From: Oscillospiraceae bacterium
GTDB lineage: Bacteria; Bacillota; Clostridia; Lachnospirales; Lachnospiraceae
Direction of reading: 5' to 3'
DNA length: 64,000 nt
Assembly: GCA_021771715.1 (NCBI GenBank)
Contig: JAETOO010000007.1
Span: 1 to 64,000, forward strand
Shown: in pieces, positions 26,451 to 34,505 of the stretch
Layout: every line of letters starts with the position of its first letter
Numbering within the stretch: position 1 is the first letter of the stretch
Notes under the pieces: generated by a model
The model's database searches: none
Seen by the model: only the letters and a program-made list of their open reading frames with translations
What the model was told of the DNA's origin: nothing
Program-made: the position numbers and the translations under genes

Positions 26451-27443
26451 TCACTGCTCGCCCAGATATTCCTCCAGCGTGATCCCGCGCTCTGTGATCT
26501 CCTGCGCCGCCTCCTCCCCGACATACCGGAAATGCCAGGACTCATAGTCGACTCCCGTGATCTCCTCCTTGCCGCGCGGGTAGCGCAGAATAAAACCGTA
26601 CTTGCTGCAGTTCTCCCGCAGCCACTGATTCTCCCTCGTCTGTTCCTGCGCCTCGTCCAGCACCTGATAGTCCAGCGACACGAGATCGACCGCCAGCCCT
26701 GTCTCGTGCTCACTGTGTCCGGGCGGCATCGTCTCGCGCGTCTCCTTGTCGTACGCCTCCTGCCACGTCATGCCCTCCTGCTCCATATCCGCCGCGATGT
26801 CCTCGTCGAGCAGCCTCTGCTGCTTCTCGGTATCCCGGTAGCCGGAGGCCACCACAAACTGCCTGCCGTCGGTGCTCCCGTCCGTCAGCATCCTGTGCAG
26901 TGACTCGTACATCAGCTCCGACACGGCGTTTCTCCCGTTCTTCAGCCAGTGCAGCTCGACCTTGTAGTCTTCCGGCAGCGCATGTTCCTTATTCACGAGG
27001 ATCAGCGGGTCCTGTCTCGCCAGCTTCAGATCCCCGACCAGAAGCAGTTCTCCCAGAGGAGAAGCCTGTCCGCTTGTGGCCGCGACGTTCCTCGCCAGAA
27101 ATGCCCGAAGCGCAAGCGCTCCAACCAGCACCAGCGCCAGGACGGCGAGCACCATGCACTGCCGTTTCTGCCGCCGCTCGTGCCGCTCCTCCTGCTCCCG
27201 CCGCTGCCTGCGCGCCTCGCCGTCTCCCACCGCTGTCCGCCCGGCATAACTGCCGCGCGCCTCGCCGTCTCCCGCCGCTGTCCGCCCGGCATAACTGCCG
27301 CGCGCCCGCTCCGGCTGGATGCTCCGGCAGATCCGCTCCGCCCGCATCTGCACCTGCTCGTCCCGGCTGTACCGGATTCCGGAGCTCTCCCCTCGCTCCT
27401 TGGCGCACGTGTTTCCAGGATACCCTTTGTCACTGTATTCCAT
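26451..27443 (-). CDS. VanY-type D-alanyl-D-alanine carboxypeptidase (M15B)
   Basis: This is a membrane-anchored zinc peptidase that trims the terminal D-Ala of peptidoglycan stems. It has 330 residues. The cytosolic N-terminus contains two 15-residue repeats (ARGSYAGRTA type), then a membrane helix near 97-117. The catalytic part has SGYRDTEKQQRLL, the zinc motif GHSEHETGLAVDLV and ESWHFRYVG, so both metal-binding His/Asp/His elements are present. ATG 27443 is preferred because GGGGAGGA lies about 6 nt upstream. The frame itself is open further. It precedes the MurE-like gene by about 48 nt. Confidence 0.9.
   Translation of the reverse strand: MEYSDKGYPGNTCAKERGESSGIRYSRDEQVQMRAERICRSIQPERARGSYAGRTAAGDGEARGSYAGRTAVGDGEARRQRREQEERHERRQKRQCMVLAVLALVLVGALALRAFLARNVAATSGQASPLGELLLVGDLKLARQDPLILVNKEHALPEDYKVELHWLKNGRNAVSELMYESLHRMLTDGSTDGRQFVVASGYRDTEKQQRLLDEDIAADMEQEGMTWQEAYDKETRETMPPGHSEHETGLAVDLVSLDYQVLDEAQEQTRENQWLRENCSKYGFILRYPRGKEEITGVDYESWHFRYVGEEAAQEITERGITLEEYLGEQ
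27220..27310 (-). repeat. Two 45-bp in-frame repeats in the VanY-like gene
   Basis: Two nearly identical 45-bp units encode ARGSYAGRTAAGDGE and ARGSYAGRTAVGDGE in the cytosolic N-terminus. They differ by one base in the part compared. Confidence 0.8.
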
Positions 27444-27639
27444 ATAAAATCCTCCCCGCAGTTCCGTCCTAAGCTGTCCCTTGTTACCAGAATCTCGTGT
27501 AAAATCGAAAACTCCTCCCCGCAGGCCGCTTCGGAATGATGCATACCATCCCTTTTGCATCCTACGAGAAGGATTATAGAAAGTGCGTGTATCGAAATCT
27601 CCTCAAAATTGTATCATTTTTGTATCATTTTCAAAAATT

Positions 27640-28761
27640 TTATTTCTTTTCGTACTGTTCCTCCAGCGCCTCCGTCTCGGTCTCCACAGCCGCGTTCTTC
27701 GGCACGGAATCGACCGCAATCCCGGTGTACCAGTCGTCAAACGGATCCACAACCCAACCCTCCACGCTCCCGGGCCGGATCACCGACTGATACTCCATTC
27801 CCTCATTGAAATAATTGAAAACCTCAAGGATGAAATCGTTCCAGCACAGCGTCCCCAGGGTATACGTCACCCCGTATCCGATATCGTCAAAGAACGCCAG
27901 CTGCTCCCGCGCGAAACCGTCGAATTTCTCATAGCTCAGCGTGTAATCCGTGTACAACCCGCCGCCCGTAGCTTCCTCCTTTGGCTCGAGCCGCTTGACG
28001 TCCAGCGCGCCGCACACGGCTGCCAGATCTCCGCTCCCGTCCAGACGCAGCTTCGGCAGCCCATTATGATCGTAGTACAGCTCACGCAGCATCTCGAAGG
28101 AGCCATATGCACCCGGCCACTCCTCCGTCACCAGCTGCTGCGCCATCCAGTCCCAGACACTGTGTCCGAACACACCCACATAGTAGAACAGATCACGGTC
28201 CATATCCATCACGATAACGACCACATCCAGCTGATCTGCCGTGTAGCCATACTGCTCCTCGTAGATATCCGCTCCGCCCTCCACATCAACGCACGCACAG
28301 CACAGCATCATCACATTCAGCGCGTTCTGACCTACCAGTATGGAATAACTGTTGCCCATAAACTCCCGCTTTCCCTTATCCGTCTCCAGCTGCCCGACAC
28401 TGTCCGGAAGGATCTCCAGAATCTCCCCGGGCAGCACCTCACTGTCCACCCACTGCTTTGCGAGCCGGTTGGCTCTCTTCAGAATCGCCTCCACATACAT
28501 GTTACCGACACTGTTCTCGATCCAATCCAGCCGCTCGGCGTCCTTCAGAAGCGACATCCGCCCCGCGATGTCGAGGGAATCCACATCCAGAAAGCGAATC
28601 GTCTCCCGCTCTGAGACCGTGATCTGTCCCTCCATGTGCTCGTCCTGCCACGAGGCATACAGATCCGGGCCGAACAGGGCGAGCAAAATCGACACCACCA
28701 GCACCAGAATCCCGATCTCATATTCCAGCAGGACCTTCCACCGCCTGTTTCCACTCTTCAT
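27640..28761 (-). CDS. Membrane-anchored protein of unknown function, linked to a two-component system
   Basis: I do not recognise this 373-residue protein. Residues 12-30 form a single membrane helix (EIGILVLVVSILLALFGPDLY), so most of it should lie outside the cell. The outer part is acidic, with no repeats or catalytic motif that I can name. It starts 4 nt after the stop of the histidine kinase gene, so the two are almost certainly co-transcribed. It may sense a ligand for, or be an output of, that system. The C-terminus is rich in Glu and Lys. Confidence 0.75.
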   Translation of the reverse strand: MKSGNRRWKVLLEYEIGILVLVVSILLALFGPDLYASWQDEHMEGQITVSERETIRFLDVDSLDIAGRMSLLKDAERLDWIENSVGNMYVEAILKRANRLAKQWVDSEVLPGEILEILPDSVGQLETDKGKREFMGNSYSILVGQNALNVMMLCCACVDVEGGADIYEEQYGYTADQLDVVVIVMDMDRDLFYYVGVFGHSVWDWMAQQLVTEEWPGAYGSFEMLRELYYDHNGLPKLRLDGSGDLAAVCGALDVKRLEPKEEATGGGLYTDYTLSYEKFDGFAREQLAFFDDIGYGVTYTLGTLCWNDFILEVFNYFNEGMEYQSVIRPGSVEGWVVDPFDDWYTGIAVDSVPKNAAVETETEALEEQYEKK

Positions 28762-28765
28762 ACGC

Positions 28766-30247
28766 TCACCTCCGTCGGCGGTCCGCCTGGCTTCTCCTGC
28801 GGCGGCGCACCGGCTTCTCCGGGTTCCAGAACATGATCGACACCGTCAGCCCCTCCCCCGGCTTGCTCTCAAATCTCCAGCCTGCCTTGTGCACCTCAAC
28901 AATCTTCTGGCAGAGCGCCAGCCCCAGCCCGGCGCCGCCCTCCTTGCGCGCACGCGATTTGTCGACCATGTAAAACGCATCCGTGATGTGCGCCAGCACC
29001 TCCTCCGGGATGCCTCTTCCCTCGTCCCGCACCGTGACCAGGTAGCCGCCCGGCTCCTGCAGTCCCGTGATATGGATCGAGGTGTCCGGCTCCGAATTTT
29101 TCCTCGCATTGTCGATCAGGTTCAAAAAGAGGGACAGCAGCAGGTCGCGGTCCCCGTAGAGCACGCCCTCCTCCGCCTCCGTCACCAGCGCGATCCGCTT
29201 CTCCTTGAGCGACGCAAACGAAGTCCGCCGGATCTCCTGCAAAAAGTCCGGCATCCGAATCTCCTCCGGCGTGATCTCCTGGCGCCCCGTCATCGTCAGC
29301 TCCAGCAGTTTGTACGCGAGCGTCTGCAGCCGCTTGCCCTGACGGAAGATGTAGTCGGCACACATGTCCGTCTCCTCCTTCGACAGCTCCATCTGACGGA
29401 TCGTGTCCGCATAGCCGATGATCGAGGTCAGCGGCGTCTTCAGCTCATGCGCGAAAGCCGCCGTGAACTCCTCCTGCCTGCGCACCTCGCCCGCAAGCTG
29501 CTGCATCTGCTTGCTCATCGCGTCCGCCATCCAGTTAAAATCGTCCGCCAGGCGTCCGATCTCATCCTCACTTTTGATGTGCACGCGCGCATCATACGCG
29601 CCCCGCGCGAACTGCCTTGTCGCGTGCGAGAGCTTCTGCATGTTGCGCATGACAAAGAACAGGACCACCAGCGTCACGCCGCCGACCGCCACGGTCAGCA
29701 GAAGGACGCCGATCTGATACCGCGCGTACATCGCGTCACGCCTCGCGTAGACCGGTGAGATATTCCGCATCGTCTCAATATAGTCGCCAAAGCTGCTCCG
29801 CCCGACGACCACCACGTACCGCTCCTGGCCGAGCACGGCGATCTCGTACCCGACGTTATGTACCTCGTCCAGCCTGGACAGAATCGCTTGGCCGATCGAC
29901 GTCTCCTCGCTCCTGTCTGAGAGCGACTCGAAGCTGACCGCGTTGTCCTGATACATCACCGCTCCGTCGGCGTCGTAGATTCTCGCCCCGCCATCGCCCG
30001 CCGAGCCCTTGTGGTAAAAGCTCTCCACGACCTTCTGGACCGTCGTCTGGCTCCACTGCTCGTTGGAGAGCGAATTGCGCGTCAGCTCATAGGAATTCTG
30101 AAAGGTCTGGTTCTCCGCCATGCACCGCTCGATCTCCTGCTCCAGGCTGTTCCAGAAGCTGTCCTGTATGATCCATGTGCCGAATACCGTCAGGAACAGC
30201 ACAAACACCGGCGTCGTGATAAAAAATAATTTCCACGAAAGTCTCAT
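28766..30247 (-). CDS. Sensor histidine kinase
   Basis: This is a membrane sensor of 493 residues. A helix near 8-28 and another near 178-200 frame an extracellular domain of about 150 residues. HAMP, HisKA (phospho-acceptor His in FAHELKTPLTSIIGYADT) and HATPase domains follow, with LFLNLIDNARKN, VRDEGRGIPEE and GGAGLGLALCQKI. It pairs with the OmpR-type regulator encoded 37 nt upstream. The Arg-rich C-terminus is unusual but short. The signal is unknown. Confidence 0.93.
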   Translation of the reverse strand: MRLSWKLFFITTPVFVLFLTVFGTWIIQDSFWNSLEQEIERCMAENQTFQNSYELTRNSLSNEQWSQTTVQKVVESFYHKGSAGDGGARIYDADGAVMYQDNAVSFESLSDRSEETSIGQAILSRLDEVHNVGYEIAVLGQERYVVVVGRSSFGDYIETMRNISPVYARRDAMYARYQIGVLLLTVAVGGVTLVVLFFVMRNMQKLSHATRQFARGAYDARVHIKSEDEIGRLADDFNWMADAMSKQMQQLAGEVRRQEEFTAAFAHELKTPLTSIIGYADTIRQMELSKEETDMCADYIFRQGKRLQTLAYKLLELTMTGRQEITPEEIRMPDFLQEIRRTSFASLKEKRIALVTEAEEGVLYGDRDLLLSLFLNLIDNARKNSEPDTSIHITGLQEPGGYLVTVRDEGRGIPEEVLAHITDAFYMVDKSRARKEGGAGLGLALCQKIVEVHKAGWRFESKPGEGLTVSIMFWNPEKPVRRRRRSQADRRRR

Positions 30248-30284
30248 ATCGCCCTCCTGCCCCGGCGCACCCGAAGCTTTCCCG

Positions 30285-30938
30285 TCAGCATTCCAGCCGG
30301 TAGCCTACCTTGTAGATCGCCACGATATGCTCCTCGAGCCCCAGCTTTTTCTTCAGCCGCTGCACATGCAGGTCGACCGTCCGTCCGGTCCCGCTGTACT
30401 CGCCGCCCCAGACATTCTCGTAGATCGTCTCGCGGTACAGCGCGCGGTTCTTGTTGCGCAAAAACAGGAGCAGCAGCTCGTACTCCTTTGTCGTCAGGTC
30501 GACCGGATGCCCGCTCTGCGTCACGGTCCTTGAATCCGTGTCGATCTCGATGTCAAGCAGCCGGAGCTTCCGCTCTGTCTTGTGGTAGCGCCGCAGCACC
30601 GTCTCGACGCGCGCGAGCAGCTCGGCGATCTCAAACGGCTTTGCGATGTAGTCCTCCGCACCCAGCTTCAGCCCCTTCACCTTCTGCTGCGTCTCGCCCA
30701 TCGCGGTCAGGAAAATGACCGGGACATCGACCGTCTTCGCATACTCCAGCACCTCATAGCCGTTCAGCTTCGGCAGCATGATATCCAGCAGGATCAGGTC
30801 AAAAGGCCGCTCCGCGATCGCATCCGCCGCGGCTTCGCCGTCCGCGGCGATCTCACACTGGTAGCCCGCCTTCACCAGATTCATCCGGATCAGATTCGCG
30901 ATCGGCTCCTCATCCTCTACAATCAGTATCTTTATCAT
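30285..30938 (-). CDS. OmpR/PhoB-family response regulator
   Basis: This is a cytosolic DNA-binding regulator of 217 residues. The receiver domain shows the acidic pocket ILIVEDEEP, the phospho-acceptor Asp in LILLDIMLPKLNGYE and the Lys in EDYIAKPFE. The winged helix covers about 125-217 (DLTTKEYELLLLFLRN, VDLHVQRLKKKLG). It is first in an operon with the sensor kinase and the membrane protein at 27640. The preceding 234 bp holds a decayed palindromic repeat and no gene. Confidence 0.95.
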   Translation of the reverse strand: MIKILIVEDEEPIANLIRMNLVKAGYQCEIAADGEAAADAIAERPFDLILLDIMLPKLNGYEVLEYAKTVDVPVIFLTAMGETQQKVKGLKLGAEDYIAKPFEIAELLARVETVLRRYHKTERKLRLLDIEIDTDSRTVTQSGHPVDLTTKEYELLLLFLRNKNRALYRETIYENVWGGEYSGTGRTVDLHVQRLKKKLGLEEHIVAIYKVGYRLEC

Positions 30939-31060
30939 CGTCTCTCAAACCTCTCCCCGTCTCTTTGCAGTCTTTCGCATCTGTCTCTTTCGTACCGGGC
31001 GGCGCCCGCTCTCTCCTTGAACCGTAGCCTTCCAGCCAAGGACGGCAGTTCCCGGACACT

Positions 31061-31118
31061 TACTGCTCACAGCCCCGTCGGCTGCGAACAGTCACATCCC
31101 TGCCATGCGAGAGCGATA
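31061..31118. repeat. 59-bp palindromic repeat, copy B (decayed)
   Basis: This stretch aligns with 23649-23707 along its whole length (shared TTACTG, CTCACAG-like, GCGAACA, TCACA, ATGCG). Its right end no longer matches the left, so the terminal inverted repeat is lost. Confidence 0.5.
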
Positions 31119-31172
31119 CCCCCGAACTCTCTCCATCATACCTTGCGCGCGCAAAAAAAGCAACCATTGCTT

Positions 31173-31391
31173 TTACGCTTCCGCCGCGCGCTCCGCCTGG
31201 CCGGCCTTTTCTTTGCGTTTTCTCTTGGTCATCAGGCCGCCGATCCGGCCGGTCTCCTTTGCGGAGAGCGATTTCCAGCCCTGCTCCTTCACCTTCTCCA
31301 GCAGCCCCAGCTCCTCCGCGATCTCATATTTCATGCGGTCATCCGGGCTGAGTTCTTCCCAGATCAGATTTTTCTGTTCTTCCTTCTTCAT
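31173..31391 (-). CDS. Small acid-soluble spore protein, alpha/beta (SspF-like)
   Basis: This is a 72-residue protein with the SASP marks: MKYEIAEELGL, which contains the EIA site cut by GPR, and GRIGGLMTKR, the conserved Gly-rich DNA-binding half. The middle (KVKEQGWKSLSAKE) recalls SspF. Such proteins coat spore DNA and protect it from damage, then are degraded in germination by the gpr product encoded at 17156. The Lys/Glu/Ala-rich tail is longer than usual. The start ATG 31391 has its AAGGAG site about 14 nt upstream, inside a hairpin arm. Confidence 0.8.
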   Translation of the reverse strand: MKKEEQKNLIWEELSPDDRMKYEIAEELGLLEKVKEQGWKSLSAKETGRIGGLMTKRKRKEKAGQAERAAEA

Positions 31392-31393
31392 AA

Positions 31394-31447
31394 AAACAGG
31401 TCACACTCCTTTCCTTAGGAGTATGACCTGTTTTTTCCATCCTATAC
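31394..31447 (-). promoter_or_regulatory. Terminator-like hairpin overlapping a candidate sigma-G promoter
   Basis: AAACAGGTCA and TGACCTGTTT (31394-31403 with 31424-31433) plus an inner stem form a strong hairpin ending in TTTTT just before the spore gene ATG. GTATA (31443-31447), 17 nt, then CATACTC (31419-31425) fit the forespore pattern GHATR and CATNHTA with one miss. A transcript from there would start near 31412 and lack one hairpin arm. Confidence 0.55.
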
Positions 31448-31482
31448 ACCGCCGGCGGTATCCCTTGTTGCTGCCCTCCGGC

Positions 31483-31668
31483 TTAAAATGCGTCCTCCGG
31501 CGGGATCAGGATCGCTGCCAGAATGTAGAACACCACTCCGACCGACGCCAGCCCCAGGAACACAAAGATCAAACGGATCACCGTCGGGTCAATCCCCAGA
31601 TACGCTCCGATTCCTCCGCACACGCCGCAGAGCTTGCGGTCACTCTCTGATCTGCACAATCGTTTCAT
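31483..31668 (-). CDS. PspC-domain membrane protein
   Basis: This is a 61-residue protein made almost wholly of one PspC domain: a short basic head with RKLCGVCGGIGAYLGIDPTVIR, then a membrane helix (LIFVFLGLASVGVVFYILAAILIP). PspC-type proteins work in envelope stress signalling. ATG 31668 follows GAAGGAG. It is the last gene of the padR operon and starts 32 nt after the DUF4097 gene. Confidence 0.9.
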   Translation of the reverse strand: MKRLCRSESDRKLCGVCGGIGAYLGIDPTVIRLIFVFLGLASVGVVFYILAAILIPPEDAF

Positions 31669-31700
31669 ATAAATACACTCCTTCCAGAAATTCTTTTCAT

Positions 31701-32510
31701 CTACTCCCATTCATCCCTGAGAAAATAAAGCTTCGCCGAACCGATGCCGCACTCGAGGTCGAGTGACTTATCCGCACCGCGATCCACCCGCTCGCTGCTT
31801 CCAAGGCCGCCGTGCGTTTTTCCGTCTGCCACGACCTCCCCGATCCCTGTCTCCACGCTGTAATTGAACTCCGACGCATCTCCCAGCACATTCAGCGTCA
31901 CATCGCCGACACCGCACTCGATGGCGGCCGACTTCTGAATATCGAGCCAGAGGTCGCTGTCCCCTGCGCCGCACTCGAGGTCCAGCAGTTGGCATTTCAG
32001 CCAGCCCTCCTCCATCGTCACCTCCCCGGCGCCGCACTCGATCGCCAGCTCCCGGATCAGCTCCTTCTCTGGAATATAGATCTCCAGGGTCGCTGACTTG
32101 TCTCCGATCAGCCCCCAGAACCGCCAGCCGTGTCCCGGACAGTCGATCTCGAGCGTGCTCCCGTTCATTTTCGCCTGGAAGCCGGACGGCAGATGGTGGC
32201 CCTTTACCCGCCAATTCTCCTCGTCGCTCGGGATCAGCACACAGTTTCCTGCCCCGATCTCCAGATCCAGGCTGTGGACGTCCTCGTAGCTCTCATCGAA
32301 GTCTCTGTCCCGCGAAATCGTGTTGTCCACAGCGCTCTCCAGCTTTTCCCGCCATCCCGACGGCCCTACGAACTCCAGCTCGCCGGACGCGGCCTTCGCG
32401 CTCAGTTCCTCCGGGCGAAAGCCCAGGCAGAGGCTCACGATACAAAACGCAGCGCCTACGATACCGCACAGCAGCGCCGTCACCAGGAATCCTTTTGTTG
32501 ATTTTCTCAT
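31701..32510 (-). CDS. DUF4097 (adhesin-like beta-solenoid) membrane protein
   Basis: The protein has 269 residues with an N-terminal membrane helix near 8-28 and an outer domain. The outer part has regular short strands with repeated IECGAGE, LECGAGDSDLWL, IECGVGDVTL and LECGIGSAKLYF motifs, a right-handed beta-solenoid of DUF4097/LiaG type. Such proteins accompany PspC and DUF1700 proteins and padR regulators in Gram-positive envelope stress operons. It overlaps no neighbour and begins 6 nt after the DUF1700 gene. Confidence 0.85.
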   Translation of the reverse strand: MRKSTKGFLVTALLCGIVGAAFCIVSLCLGFRPEELSAKAASGELEFVGPSGWREKLESAVDNTISRDRDFDESYEDVHSLDLEIGAGNCVLIPSDEENWRVKGHHLPSGFQAKMNGSTLEIDCPGHGWRFWGLIGDKSATLEIYIPEKELIRELAIECGAGEVTMEEGWLKCQLLDLECGAGDSDLWLDIQKSAAIECGVGDVTLNVLGDASEFNYSVETGIGEVVADGKTHGGLGSSERVDRGADKSLDLECGIGSAKLYFLRDEWE

Positions 32511-32516
32511 TTTCTG

Positions 32517-33893
32517 TCACCTCCTGCCAAATATGGCGCGAAAAAACCCACCGATCCAGCCGCAGACCGTCCGGATGAGCCAGCCCATCAGCCGGAACAC
32601 GCCCGGCACCGCGATCGTACAGCCCCACCGGATAAAAAGAATGCAGAGCACCCCCAGCGCAAACGCGAAGAACCCCAGCCCGATCAGCATCAGGCCTATC
32701 GCCGGTGAGAGCATGCTGCCGATCCCGGTCAGAATCAGGCTGACTCCTGCCGCAAACGCGCCGAACGCAGCCGCTCCCGCCCCGCAGATCAGGCCGAACA
32801 GCCCGCCGATAATCCCGAACAGTGCGCCGATAATCGCTGCGATCACGGAAAAGCCCGCACCGATCAGCGTCCCGGCGAGCGGCACTCCGAAGATGACAAA
32901 CAGAAGCAGCACGAGCAGGCAGCTCCCGCCTCTCCTCTCCCGTCTCTCCGGCCATCGCTCATCCCCGGCACCGCGGCCGTACTCTGAACGGCGGCTCTCA
33001 CGGTCCTCCCGGTCGTACTCCGAGCCGCGGTCTCTCTCATAGTCATCGCCGTATTCTGCGCGGCGCTCATCTCGATCCGACCAATCGTACTCCGAGCAGC
33101 GGTCTCTCTCATAGTCATCGCCATATTCTGCGCGCCGCTTATCTCGATCCGACCGACCGTACTCGGAACGCCGTTCATCGTGATCCTCACGACCGTACCC
33201 GGAACGCCGCTCATCACGATCCGCTCGGTCGTAACCGGAACGCCGCCCATCACGATCCGCCCGGTCGTAACCGGAACGCCGCTCATCACGATCCGCCCGA
33301 TCGTACCCGGATCCGCGGCTCTCTCTGCGGTCGCGCGCTGAGTTCCATGCGTCCTGCGCGCGCTGTCCCCACTCGCTGTCCCTGGCATCGTTCCACGCGC
33401 GCTCCGCCTTCCGCCCGAACTCGCTGGCACGCGCCCGATCCCAGGCTTCCCGCAGGCGCACCCGCCAGTCGTTGGGGTCCCCATTCCTGTCCCACTGGAC
33501 GCGTCCGCTCCATGCTTTGGACTCTCCGTCCATCCCACGATCGGAGCCATCCTCCTGCGCTCCGGCATCCGCCGCATTTTCCTGTTTCTCTTTTCTCCTG
33601 TCTGACCACACCAGCTGCGTGTACTGATCCGGCGCCTGGGCCGCCTCGTCAAAGCGCTGGTCCCGGTATCCATTCTCCGTAAATTCGCCCGCGTGCTCAC
33701 TGCCGCCGACACCGAGCCGTATCTCGGCCGCGACCTTCTCCGGACTGCCAAGCCGTGCAAGGATTTCCGCCTCCTGCTCCGGCCCCGCTTCCTCCAGGTA
33801 ATCCCTGTAATACTCCAGCGCTTCCTCCCGCTCATCCTCCGTGAGATCCGAGAGGAGGTAGCCAAGCTGTTCCAAAAATGCTTCCTTCTTCAT
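32517..33893 (-). CDS. DUF1700 membrane protein with charged repeat region
   Basis: The protein has 458 residues. The N-terminal 60 form the DUF1700 helical unit (FLEQLGYLLSDLTEDEREEALEYYRDYLEE). Residues about 80-194 are a polar linker. Residues 195-314 are a highly charged repeat of a 12-residue unit (SGYDRADRDERR and variants). The last 130 residues hold about four membrane helices rich in Gly and Ala. DUF1700 proteins are usually about 200 residues and are often co-encoded with PadR. ATG 33893 begins the conserved MKKEAFLEQL. The insertion is unusual. Confidence 0.85.
   Translation of the reverse strand: MKKEAFLEQLGYLLSDLTEDEREEALEYYRDYLEEAGPEQEAEILARLGSPEKVAAEIRLGVGGSEHAGEFTENGYRDQRFDEAAQAPDQYTQLVWSDRRKEKQENAADAGAQEDGSDRGMDGESKAWSGRVQWDRNGDPNDWRVRLREAWDRARASEFGRKAERAWNDARDSEWGQRAQDAWNSARDRRESRGSGYDRADRDERRSGYDRADRDGRRSGYDRADRDERRSGYGREDHDERRSEYGRSDRDKRRAEYGDDYERDRCSEYDWSDRDERRAEYGDDYERDRGSEYDREDRESRRSEYGRGAGDERWPERRERRGGSCLLVLLLFVIFGVPLAGTLIGAGFSVIAAIIGALFGIIGGLFGLICGAGAAAFGAFAAGVSLILTGIGSMLSPAIGLMLIGLGFFAFALGVLCILFIRWGCTIAVPGVFRLMGWLIRTVCGWIGGFFRAIFGRR
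32952..33311 (-). repeat. 36-bp coding repeats in the DUF1700 gene
   Basis: About eight to ten 12-residue units follow each other. The first three are nearly identical (SGYDRADRDERR). The later ones form two larger 24-residue repeats containing AEYGDDYERDR. The translation is rich in Arg, Asp and Tyr and probably disordered. Confidence 0.85.
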
Positions 33894-33968
33894 ACCCGTT
33901 CCATTTTCCCTTCTTGCTCCATACATCCAGCCTGACAGCTCATGTCACATTTCTTTGAGATCCCTTCC

Positions 33969-34286
33969 CTATTCATCTGTATGAAGGATCCCGGAAATCT
34001 TTGCCGAATAGCTCTTCCATTCTTCCCGATACATGTTCAGCATGGCCCATCCCTGCTCCGTGATCCGGTAATAGCGGCGGTTCCTCCCGCCGTACTCCCG
34101 GTCATAGACACTCAGGCAGTCATCCTTCTGCAGCCTGCGCAGCACCGGGTACAGAGTAGACTCTGACACCTCCAGCACACTGCGCACCTCCTGCGTGATC
34201 CGGTACCCATACGTCCCCTCCGGCTCCGCAGAGACCACAGACAGCACAATCGCATCGAGAAGCGCGGCACCAGTATTAAAAACCAT
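33969..34286 (-). CDS. PadR-family transcriptional regulator
   Basis: This is a winged-helix regulator of 105 residues. Its marks are AIVLSVVSAEPEGTYGYRITQEV, the recognition helix SESTLYPVLRRLQKDDCL and the wing GGRNRRYYRITEQG. PadR proteins repress their own operon and neighbouring envelope or drug-resistance genes. It is first in the padR-DUF1700-DUF4097-pspC operon. AAAGGAAG lies 8 nt before ATG 34286. A promoter and two perfect hairpins lie upstream. Confidence 0.92.
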   Translation of the reverse strand: MVFNTGAALLDAIVLSVVSAEPEGTYGYRITQEVRSVLEVSESTLYPVLRRLQKDDCLSVYDREYGGRNRRYYRITEQGWAMLNMYREEWKSYSAKISGILHTDE

Positions 34287-34337
34287 AGCGTTGCTTCCTT
34301 TCTATTTTTTTCCGTTTTTCCTCGTTGTGCAGACTCC

Positions 34338-34395
34338 AAAAAACGCTTCGCGTTTTTTCTCGTTAACACAGAAAATGCATAGCATTTTCTGTGTT
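34338..34395 (-). promoter_or_regulatory. Twin perfect hairpins in the padR leader
   Basis: AACACAGAAAATGC and its complement (34365-34378 with 34382-34395) are followed on the transcript by AAAAAACGC-TTC-GCGTTTTTT (in the opposite sense, about 34338-34358). The first may be a PadR operator. The second resembles a terminator, so the leader could attenuate. Confidence 0.6.
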
Positions 34396-34409
34396 ATATT
34401 ATATGCTAT

Positions 34410-34438
34410 ATAATATTATTCTATGCGCACATTGTCAA
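34410..34438 (-). promoter_or_regulatory. Promoter of the padR operon
   Basis: On the minus strand TTGACA (34433-34438), a 17-bp spacer and TATTAT (34410-34415) form a near-consensus sigma-A promoter. The transcript would start just before the two hairpins. Confidence 0.75.
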
Positions 34439-34505
34439 CCCCCATTTTTCAAAATTTTTCTAAAAATTACCCGAGCGTTGTTATCGTTTAGCTGGCCACT
34501 GTCAG

